From: Peptostreptococcaceae bacterium
Lineage (GTDB): Bacteria; Bacillota_A; Clostridia; Peptostreptococcales; Acidaminobacteraceae
Assembly: GCA_013619035.1 (NCBI GenBank)
Contig: JABXKX010000555.1
Coordinates: 1 to 5,262, forward strand
Reading direction: 5' to 3'
DNA: 5,262 nucleotides
A program made the position numbers and the translations under genes. The notes below the pieces were generated by a model. The model did not search any database. It was given only the letters and a program-made list of their open reading frames with translations, and was not told where the DNA came from. The first letter of the stretch is position 1, and the number at the start of each line of letters is the position of its first letter. Shown here one piece after another: positions 1 to 4,571 of this stretch.

Positions 1-36
1 GATTGCTCCTCTGGCAGTATTTCTCTTATGATTCAT
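1..36 (-). CDS. Possible start of a second GNAT-type gene, truncated by the window edge
   Basis: A purine-rich GAGGGAG box (minus strand, 44 to 38) follows the acetyltransferase stop by only about ten bases, suggesting a translationally close downstream gene. Two readings exist. An ATG at 36-34 gives MNHKRNTARGA, which resembles nothing I know, and it sits only three bases from the GAGGG core. Another frame, from an ATC at 32-30, gives IIREILPEEQ, which looks like the first beta strand of a GNAT acetyltransferase, but it has a TGA immediately upstream and no ordinary start codon. Either the gene uses a rare ATC or ATA start, or one base is extra here. Only about ten codons are visible, so the call is tentative. 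Confidence 0.3.
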   Translation of the reverse strand, partial: MNHKRNTARGAI

Positions 37-53
37 TCTCCCTCGAGATTAGT

Positions 54-506
54 TTATGCTATTTCAAACTCTAATCTAGATACTATTCTTCCAATTTTCA
101 AGACAGATTCAATTTTTTCGACTTCCTTGGCACCCCGTTTTATATAAAAATCCAATACATCATTACTGCCTACAAATTCTATTTTCCTTATTCCTTTTTC
201 TTTACATATACTAATCATATTCGTCCATAACAAGGTACCATATCCTTTACCTATCATTGACTTTTCTACATAAAACAATTCTAATTCTGGGATGTCTTGA
301 TTTATTAAAATTGCAAAAAAACCAATTAATCTTTTGTTATCTACCATAACATAAACATAATCATTACTAATCATATTCTCTGTCAATTTATACTTTTCGG
401 TGAATAAGTTCATATAGTTTTCATCTTCACCCCAGTATGATTCCGACTCAATCGCTAGTCTGTTTAACACATCTACTTCATTGGCTTTTGCTCTTCTCAA
501 ATTCAA
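54..506 (-). CDS. GNAT-family N-acetyltransferase
   Basis: This is a 150-residue single-domain cytosolic protein, the usual length for a GCN5-related N-acetyltransferase, which transfers acetyl from acetyl-CoA to an amine. Visible family features are an N-terminal strand (MNLRRAK), a central strand pair (YVYVMVDNKRLIGFFAI, about 50-66), and beta 4 followed by the acetyl-CoA pyrophosphate loop (ELELFYVEKSMIGKGYG, 74-90, with GKGYG as the Q/RxxGxG/A-type signature). A later segment, SNDVLDFYIKRGAKEV (114-129), matches the common N..A..FY.K.GF pattern. The start is a TTG at 506-504, chosen because GAGGTGA lies six bases ahead and the translation begins at the first GNAT strand. The acceptor substrate cannot be told. 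It is followed after 17 bases by a possible second GNAT start. It sits beyond the last recognisable repeat, so it may be an older cassette or chromosomal flank. Confidence 0.88.
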   Translation of the reverse strand: MNLRRAKANEVDVLNRLAIESESYWGEDENYMNLFTEKYKLTENMISNDYVYVMVDNKRLIGFFAILINQDIPELELFYVEKSMIGKGYGTLLWTNMISICKEKGIRKIEFVGSNDVLDFYIKRGAKEVEKIESVLKIGRIVSRLEFEIA

Positions 507-867
507 TATATCACCTCATTCTTTTAATAATCATAAATATGTCTATACATCATAAAACAAACACTATTCCTGCAATCTTGATTTTTACATGGCGCGTACG
601 CTTGTAAATCCAAAATATTCGATTCCGGTAATTGATGTCCTCAACTTTTTTAGACTTAATCCTTTTTTATCTTTAGGTTTTATATCTTTGATGCTTCAAA
701 AAAAATACTGAAATCCAATTTCTTAAGAAAAATCCTTCTCCTAAAATTTTTTTTCTTTTGATCATCTAGGTTTCTTTTACTGATACTTCAATCAACAGGT
801 TTTATGTATCTTAGATTAATTCATTCAGAGAACTTTTGATAACTTATAAACTATGAATAACAATTCA
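507..867. other. 361-bp gene-free AT-rich stretch downstream of the peptidase E-like gene
   Basis: No ORF with a convincing ribosome binding site and no clear attC-like repeat is seen here, although a repeat would be expected after the peptidase gene if that gene is a cassette. The stretch holds long A and T runs (for example 698-706 and 750-757) and, at 589-601, a GC-rich island in very AT-rich surroundings. The island contains ATGGCGCGTA, identical to the boundary of repeat C1 at 1554-1563. A promoter for the acetyltransferase could lie at about 525-580, but I see only weak matches to -35/-10 boxes and do not call one. No GC-rich terminator hairpin is visible. Confidence 0.6.
511..517 (-). 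promoter_or_regulatory. Ribosome binding site fixing a TTG start (GNAT gene)
   Basis: GAGGTGA on the minus strand, six bases before the TTG at 506-504. There is no ATG at a suitable distance, so this site supports TTG initiation. Confidence 0.75.
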
Positions 868-1524
868 CTATTCATTAATAATTCTTATTCTTCCTTTTGA
901 TATCTCATATATAGTACCATAATACTCAATGTTGTCACCTTGAATAAGTATAGTTCCATTCTCTTCAAGACCATAAATAGTACCCTCATACGACATCGGT
1001 AAAACTTCAGACTCTATATGCTTTTTCCTTGTTATATCAAAGTGTGGCGTTATCGATACATTTACTAAACCAATTCCTTCAAAAACCCAAGAACGATCTC
1101 TAATTGGAGTTAAAGGAAGTACTGACCTCTTTGCCATATTGATAGCACCAGCACTCATACCCATTATTGGATAACGATGTTTCAATAATAATGGAATTAA
1201 CCCATTTGATCTTAGAGTATTTATTTGAGCTAAAGTGTCTCCACCCATTAAGAAAACATTTTTAGCTACAATAATTTCTGCCTGTTGTTCTTCTGCTGAT
1301 TTTCTATCATCAATTAAAGAAATATTTTTGAAATTTATACCTATTTTTGCAAACCAACTATTGATACGATTTACATTTTCATCATTCTTCTTATGTGTAT
1401 TTCCTCTGGATGCAATAAAAAGTACTTTTTCTGTATCGTCAATTACTTTTGTTATTGCAGCTGCAGAAGTTTTAAAAAATCCATTATCCCAACAAAATCC
1501 ACTTAACAATATATATGTGTTCAT
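868..1524 (-). CDS. Peptidase E-like protein (family S51, class I glutamine amidotransferase fold)
   Basis: A 218-residue cytosolic protein of the S51 family (peptidase E, cyanophycinase and relatives), whose best-known members are serine dipeptidases that cleave after N-terminal Asp. The fold opens with MNTYILLSGF. Residues 91-97 (FLMGGDT) match the conserved GGxT/N turn, and 120-128 (IMGMSAGAI) is the nucleophile elbow with Ser124 as the predicted catalytic residue. SITPHFD (157-163) supplies the expected catalytic His161. Length is close to that of peptidase E (about 230). The ATG at 1524-1522 is the start because GAGGAG lies six bases upstream and the homology begins there. The open frame runs 52 codons further upstream to 1680, but that part is repeat C1, not protein. 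The gene would be the cargo of a cassette beginning at 1564. It has no obvious promoter of its own in the 40-base leader. Confidence 0.88.
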   Translation of the reverse strand: MNTYILLSGFCWDNGFFKTSAAAITKVIDDTEKVLFIASRGNTHKKNDENVNRINSWFAKIGINFKNISLIDDRKSAEEQQAEIIVAKNVFLMGGDTLAQINTLRSNGLIPLLLKHRYPIMGMSAGAINMAKRSVLPLTPIRDRSWVFEGIGLVNVSITPHFDITRKKHIESEVLPMSYEGTIYGLEENGTILIQGDNIEYYGTIYEISKGRIRIINE

Positions 1525-1530
1525 AATCTT

Positions 1531-1536
1531 CTCCTC
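1531..1536 (-). promoter_or_regulatory. Ribosome binding site that decides the peptidase start
   Basis: GAGGAG on the minus strand, six bases before the ATG at 1524. It shows that translation starts here and not at the upstream ATG at 1680 inside the repeat. Confidence 0.8.
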
Positions 1537-1557
1537 TTTAAGTCTAAAATCTAATGG

Positions 1558-1797
1558 CGCGTAACAGAAGTGCATCTGAGATGCTGTTGAACTTACAACG
1601 AACTCTCTGGTTGCAAGCCTGCGAACACCTAATAAGTCAGTGACTCGGTTAGCTAGGTTGCATACACGAGCAAAAGACATAGTCTTCGACCAATGAAGAA
1701 ACGAGTGTGTCCATAGTAATAAATACGGATGCTCTCATTAAAGCTAACTCATATCATCTCGGACCTGTGGACCGCTGCTCAGATGTCGTGTTAGCCG
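1558..1797 (-). repeat. Repeat C1, long attC-like recombination site (240 bp)
   Basis: Seen on the plus strand, the site runs from CGCGTAAC (1558-1565), a spacer, then CATCTGAG (1572-1579), to CTCAGATG (1778-1785), TCGT and GTTAGCCG (1790-1797). The inner boxes are perfect inverted repeats, and TAAC/GTTA pair outside them across unequal unpaired spacers, as in attC sites. Inside are palindromes AGTCAGTGACT (about 1635-1645) and AAGACATAGTCTT (1674-1686), plus a GTCCA/TGGAC stem (1709-1713 with 1768-1772). The outermost bases CGCG and CCG do not pair with each other. GTTAGCCG instead pairs with the end of repeat C2 across the lipoprotein gene. On the minus strand the site directly follows the Cache lipoprotein gene and precedes the peptidase gene. 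It is longer than typical attC sites (about 55-140 bp). Confidence 0.75.
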
Positions 1798-1813
1798 TTA
1801 TATTTTATTTGGA

Positions 1814-2278
1814 TTATTTATATGTCTCTAATCCTGTTATTACGAAAATATGATTGCTCCCCGCCTTATAAAAGAAAATGAGTCTTTCAGTATTATCAAA
1901 CTCATACTTATAAAATAAATGACTTTCATTTTCTACTAATTTATCTAAAGGATTAACAAATATCTCTCCAGTAATATCAATTAGATTACTTCCTATATAT
2001 TCTTGATTAGGATGTTCTAATAAATTAAACTTTTCATCTAGTAAGTATGCATATGCTGCTTGCCCTACAACTATGGTGTCTATATATTCGGTCCTGAGTT
2101 CAATGTCTTGTAGCTTTTCAAATTCAAGTGAAACCGAAATACATTGACTAACCAAATTCTCATCTAAATTATTTTCATCTACAATTTCATTAGTTATATC
2201 CTTAGTGCAAGATATCAAAGTTATTAATATGCATAACAATAACAATGTTTTTAATCTTCTATTAATTCTTAAATTCAA
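1814..2278 (-). CDS. Lipoprotein with a Cache-like extracellular sensor domain
   Basis: A 154-residue predicted surface lipoprotein. Residues 1-23 form a signal peptide: a basic start (RINRRLK), a hydrophobic core, and the lipobox LISC with Cys24 to be lipidated. The mature part resembles a single Cache domain, the ligand-binding fold of chemoreceptors and sensor kinases: AYAYLLDEKFNLLEHPNQEY (75-94) followed by IGSN matches the typical hydrophobic strand, D..G/N..L.HP and iG.n pattern, and LFYKYEFDN...LIFFYKA (121-139) matches the later strands. No transmembrane signalling domain follows, so it may bind a ligand at the cell surface or partner with another protein; this is inference. The start is TTG at 2278-2276, with AAGGAG six bases ahead. 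It lies alone in cassette B between repeats C2 and C1. Confidence 0.75.
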   Translation of the reverse strand: MNLRINRRLKTLLLLCILITLISCTKDITNEIVDENNLDENLVSQCISVSLEFEKLQDIELRTEYIDTIVVGQAAYAYLLDEKFNLLEHPNQEYIGSNLIDITGEIFVNPLDKLVENESHLFYKYEFDNTERLIFFYKAGSNHIFVITGLETYK

Positions 2279-2284
2279 AGTTTA

Positions 2285-2290
2285 CTCCTT
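2285..2290 (-). promoter_or_regulatory. Ribosome binding site fixing a TTG start (Cache lipoprotein)
   Basis: AAGGAG on the minus strand, six bases before TTG at 2278. It lies only about 20 bases inside the predicted cassette boundary. Confidence 0.75.
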
Positions 2291-2303
2291 TACTTAAATA
2301 TTT

Positions 2304-2571
2304 CGGCTAACGGAAGCGCATCTGAGATGCCGTTTAGCTTACAACTGAAATCTCATGGTCGTGAGCCTACGAATACTTAATGAGTCATTGACTCGGTTAG
2401 CTAGGTTGCATACACGAGCAGAAGACATAGTCTCCGACCAGTGAAGAAACGAGTGTGTCCATAAGTACAAAGTTTTGTATATGTCCTAGTACGGCTTTTG
2501 TACTAGTGGCTTAAGTAGATTCATACTTTCACATTATCTGTGGACCTCTACTCAGATGTAGTGTTAGCTGA
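2304..2571 (-). repeat. Repeat C2, long attC-like recombination site (268 bp)
   Basis: On the plus strand it runs from CGGCTAAC (2304-2311), a GGAAGCG spacer and CATCTGAG (2319-2326), to CTCAGATG (2551-2558), TAGT and GTTAGCTGA (2563-2571). The interior is nearly the same as C1 from about 2370 to 2462, including the palindromes GAGTCATTGACTC (2382-2394) and GAAGACATAGTCTCC (2421-2435). The part beyond GTGTGTCCATA is different: it has two extra hairpins, TACAAA/TTTGTA (2466-2479) and CTAGTAC/GTACTAG (2486-2506), before the shared CTGTGGACC. Its left outer box pairs with the right outer box of C1, and its right outer box pairs with the left outer box of C3, in each case across a gene. This is the longest copy. 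Confidence 0.75.
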
Positions 2572-2590
2572 TGTCTAAAATTAATTGAAT

Positions 2591-3289
2591 CTATGGTGTT
2601 AAGACTTCACTAGCTTCTAAAACTGTGTTATTAAATATTTTTAGCAAATAAAATCTGTACTTAACTGGTATCCGACTTGAGAATCGACTTTTTTCTACTA
2701 ACTCTTCTTTATATTCATCATAATATGTATATATAACATATCTTGTAGATTCATTAAATTCATATGAATGAGGAGTTTCATCTGGATTATGTATATAGAA
2801 AGCACTTGGCAAATCTCTATCAGGATCTAATCCTAATTCTTCTAATCGTTCAACATCATCTAGTCCTAAGAATTCACATTCATCAATATAAATTTTACTA
2901 TTCTCATCATTAATTTCAGTGATGTAGCCATAAACTTCTGAATATTCTTCGGATGCTTTAGCAAAACTCTGTGAAAAACCATATTGTCTGTAAAGATAGT
3001 TTATAAAAATATCAACTTGGCTTAAATCGTATTTATTATTTTTAATAATTGTCATGAGTTCACTATCTTTTGATTCTAATCTTTTTATTTCTTTCTGATA
3101 AAACTCATTTGCATCAGATATAGTTGACATTTCTTCTCGTAAGTTCTCAATCTCAGTAGTTAATAAATCAATGTCACCTTGCAAAGTTAAATATTTTTCT
3201 TCAGTTTGATCTACATCCTGTGTGTTATTACTGCATCCAAATAAAAGAATCATACCGATCATCAACATTACAATTTTATTAGTTTTCAA
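2591..3289 (-). CDS. Coiled-coil lipoprotein of unknown function
   Basis: A 232-residue predicted lipoprotein. Signal peptide residues 1-18 end in the lipobox LFGC, with Cys19 as the lipid anchor. Residues about 28-85 are strongly charged with heptad-like leucines (LTLQGDIDLLTTEIENLREE), indicating a coiled coil. From about 118 comes a compact C-terminal domain with GYITEINDENSKIYIDE and a conserved-looking stretch, ERLEELGLDPDRDLPSAFYI (147-166), followed by HNP and a beta-rich tail. I believe similar domains occur in lipoproteins of other Bacillota, but I cannot name the family or its ligand. The start is TTG at 3289-3287, with AGGAGG five bases ahead and a normal signal peptide from there. 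It is the only gene in cassette C. Spacing to repeat C2 after the stop is about 20 bases. Confidence 0.82.
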   Translation of the reverse strand: MKTNKIVMLMIGMILLFGCSNNTQDVDQTEEKYLTLQGDIDLLTTEIENLREEMSTISDANEFYQKEIKRLESKDSELMTIIKNNKYDLSQVDIFINYLYRQYGFSQSFAKASEEYSEVYGYITEINDENSKIYIDECEFLGLDDVERLEELGLDPDRDLPSAFYIHNPDETPHSYEFNESTRYVIYTYYDEYKEELVEKSRFSSRIPVKYRFYLLKIFNNTVLEASEVLTP

Positions 3290-3294
3290 AGTAT

Positions 3295-3300
3295 CCTCCT
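3295..3300 (-). promoter_or_regulatory. Ribosome binding site fixing a TTG start (lipoprotein in cassette C)
   Basis: Perfect AGGAGG on the minus strand, five bases before TTG at 3289. Confidence 0.8.
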
Positions 3301-3313
3301 AATATTTAAGATT

Positions 3314-3465
3314 TCAGCTAAAGGAAGCGCATTTGAGATGACCTCGAGTGCTACATTGCAGTTGCTTATGGTTGTGAGCTTGTGAAGACCTAATGAGTCA
3401 GTGACTCGGTTAACTAGGGCATACACAAGCAGAAGACATAGTCTTCGCCCAGTTAAGAAACTAGT
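3314..3465 (-). repeat. Repeat C3, decayed attC-like site
   Basis: The left end on the plus strand is TCAGCTAAAGGAAGCG followed by CATTTGAG, against CTAACGGAAGCG and CATCTGAG in the other copies. So the conserved C of TAAC is lost and one inner-box base is changed. The middle is clearly the same family: GAGTCAGTGACTCGG (3395-3409) and GAAGACATAGTCTTC (3432-3446). Similarity fades after about 3465, and no CTCAGATG...GTTAG end is found before the next gene. The copy is therefore incomplete on the side next to the coiled-coil lipoprotein and probably cannot form the full folded site. Confidence 0.7.
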
Positions 3466-3602
3466 ACTTGTCGAATTTCTGACTCGTCAAATCCATTATG
3501 ATTCTAAACCATACCCAACGTTAACTTTATTACTTTCAATTTTCATTCTAGATATTCATTGAAGCAATTGGATTCAAGATTTATGTAAACTTCATTCTAA
3601 GG
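3466..3602. other. Gene-free tail after decayed repeat C3
   Basis: This stretch is where the missing half of C3 should be. It is AT-rich and holds no inner box, no matching outer box and no ORF. AACGTTAACTTT near 3528-3539 contains GTTAA, but its flanks do not match the cassette start TTATATGA. Confidence 0.5.
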
Positions 3603-4280
3603 TTAGTTCATTTTCACTCTATGAACTCTAATAATTTCTGTTGTTTCATCTATACTATATAGTATTTCAATGGTATAAGAATGTTTAGATTCAATAATTG
3701 AGTCTAAGAAGTCAATCGTAGTACTTAAATCAGCATAGACCAATGTTTCTGTACCTGCTGCAACGAGATTACAGTCCTCATCTAGGATGCAAGTGGTATT
3801 TGTTCCATCAGCCATTTCAACTGTCAATGCAAGCTTCTCACTATCTAATAATAGTGGTTTAACAATTTCTATGTGGTATATGTCATTTAAAGCTGGATGG
3901 TTTGCATAAAGTCTTTCAAATTCTTCTATCTGTCCAAGATAGTAATTGATTTGCTCATCATGTCTCCAATCGATATCTCCCAAATCATATTCTAGTGATT
4001 TGCTTTTCTTTTCGAGATCTTCAATTTGATTCTCTGCACTTTCTACTTCATCTGTGAGATTCTTAATCAATTCCTCATTATTTTTCATTTCATATTCTAA
4101 TATTTTGTATTTCTCATTTTTCTCAGTTAACTCAATTTCAAGCTGAGTTATTCTTTCATTTGCTGTAGCTAATTGATCTTCCAACATTATAATACTTTGA
4201 TCTAGATTATCCTTTTCTTTAGAGCAACCTGATAATACAAGTAGAATCGCAAGTAAAACCATTACTAAAATTCTTTTCAT
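3603..4280 (-). CDS. Coiled-coil lipoprotein of unknown function
   Basis: A 225-residue predicted lipoprotein. Residues 1-18 (MKRILVMVLLAILLVLSG) are a clear signal peptide, and LSGC places the lipid-anchored Cys at 19. Residues about 25-125 are a long, highly charged coiled coil, for example ITQLEIELTEKNEKYKILEY, so an elongated dimeric or oligomeric rod at the surface is likely. The C-terminal 100 residues are a small beta-rich domain (IEIVKPLLLDSEKLALTVEM, then a TTCILDEDCNLV segment with two cysteines). I recognise no family. The ATG at 4280 follows AAGGAG (4295-4290) by nine bases; a TTG just before it (4283) would be six bases away and is equally possible. Its plan resembles the neighbouring lipoprotein in cassette C (signal, coiled coil, small domain), but the sequences look unrelated. 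Confidence 0.82.
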   Translation of the reverse strand: MKRILVMVLLAILLVLSGCSKEKDNLDQSIIMLEDQLATANERITQLEIELTEKNEKYKILEYEMKNNEELIKNLTDEVESAENQIEDLEKKSKSLEYDLGDIDWRHDEQINYYLGQIEEFERLYANHPALNDIYHIEIVKPLLLDSEKLALTVEMADGTNTTCILDEDCNLVAAGTETLVYADLSTTIDFLDSIIESKHSYTIEILYSIDETTEIIRVHRVKMN

Positions 4281-4338
4281 CAATCCCTTCTCCTTTACTC
4301 AAATCATTAAATATTGTTATTCAAAGATACTGTGCAAA

Positions 4339-4368
4339 ATATTCAAACACAACATACTCATGTGTCAA
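4339..4368 (-). promoter_or_regulatory. Possible sigma-A-type promoter for the cassette D lipoprotein
   Basis: A consensus -35 box TTGACA (minus strand, 4368-4363) is followed after 18 bases by a weak -10 box GAATAT (4344-4339), about 60 bases ahead of the start codon. This leader is about 110 bases, much longer than the roughly 32-base leaders of cassettes B and C, so D may carry its own promoter. The poor -10 keeps confidence low. Confidence 0.3.
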
Positions 4369-4384
4369 AGTGCCAATAGGTTTT

Positions 4385-4548
4385 CATATAACGGAAGTGC
4401 ATCTGAGACGTCGTCCTGATTCTGCACATTCTTAGTTCTACATTTCTACGTTCTCACCAAAATACTTGCTCCCAAGTTATCTGGACAATGTGGTCCATAA
4501 GTCATATCGGTTTTCTGTGGACCCTTGCGCTAGATGTCGTGTTAGACG
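4385..4548 (-). repeat. Repeat C4, short attC-like variant (about 165 bp)
   Basis: On the plus strand it runs from CATATAACGGAAGTG and CATCTGAG (4400-4407) to CTAGATG (4530-4536), TCGT and GTTAGACG (4541-4548). The two ends match C1 and C2, as do GGTCCATAAG and CTGTGGACC, which form a GGTCCA/TGGACC stem. The conserved middle with the two palindromes is absent and is replaced by about 90 unrelated bases. The right inner box CTAGATG has lost one base relative to CTCAGATG. GTTAGAC fits the classical GTTRRRY core exactly. It follows the methyltransferase gene and precedes the cassette D lipoprotein. Confidence 0.68.
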
Positions 4549-4571
4549 AAGATTTAAGTTATTAATTGGGA

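Larger units (their letters stand above)
1565..2310 (-). mobile_element. Predicted gene cassette B (Cache lipoprotein plus site C1)
   Basis: This 746-bp unit is bounded by predicted G/TT cut points on the minus strand at 2311/2310 and 1565/1564. It starts TTAGCCG and its site begins CGGCTAA, a perfect complement, so closing the unit into a circle would rebuild a fully paired outer stem. It holds one gene, with a 32-base leader containing only a ribosome binding site, followed by one attC-like site: the canonical integron cassette plan. Polarity is inferred from that plan, because both ends of the repeat carry GTTA-like boxes. Confidence 0.65.
2311..3321 (-). mobile_element. Predicted gene cassette C (lipoprotein plus site C2)
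   Basis: A 1011-bp unit that starts TTAGCTGA at 3321 and whose site begins TCAGCTAA (minus strand, 2571 to 2564), perfectly complementary over eight bases. It contains one gene with a 32-base leader, then one site. The expected G just before TTAGCTGA (minus strand 3322) is T, so the upstream boundary may no longer be cut efficiently. Confidence 0.6.
3322..4391 (-). mobile_element. Predicted gene cassette D (coiled-coil lipoprotein plus decayed site C3)
   Basis: The upstream boundary at 4392/4391 is clear: G then TTATATGA. The matching TCATATAAC expected after the gene is not found in 3466-3602, so the downstream half of this unit has diverged or been partly deleted. Its extent rests on position between C4 and C3 rather than on paired ends. 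Confidence 0.4.

Noticed and set aside
853..875. ATGAATA/TATTCAT hairpin overlapping the peptidase stop codon, considered as a terminator
   Set aside because: The stem is entirely AT-rich, has a nine-base loop and no following T run in the gene's direction, and overlaps the coding end.
1235..1564. Plus-strand open frame of 109 codons
   Set aside because: It lies wholly opposite the peptidase E-like gene and repeat C1, and its translation matches no family. It is an antisense shadow.
2339..2428. 29-codon minus-strand ORF inside repeat C2 (MSSARVCNLANRV...)
   Set aside because: The frame is shared with C1 only because the DNA is conserved. It breaks after nine codons in C3, has no good ribosome binding site, and overlaps palindromes, so it is not a gene.
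2486..2506. CTAGTAC/GTACTAG hairpin considered as a transcription terminator for cassette C
   Set aside because: The stem is only seven base pairs, about half AT, and is not followed by a T run on the minus strand. It is better seen as a side hairpin of site C2.
1558..4548. Repeats considered as a CRISPR array
   Set aside because: There are only four copies, 165-268 bp long, separated by complete genes. Repeat and spacer sizes are far outside CRISPR ranges.
1558..4548. Repeats considered as MITEs or other transposon-derived elements with terminal inverted repeats
   Set aside because: No target-site duplication flanks the copies. Terminal bases differ between copies and match across the genes instead, which insertion of the repeat alone does not explain. 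Not fully excluded.
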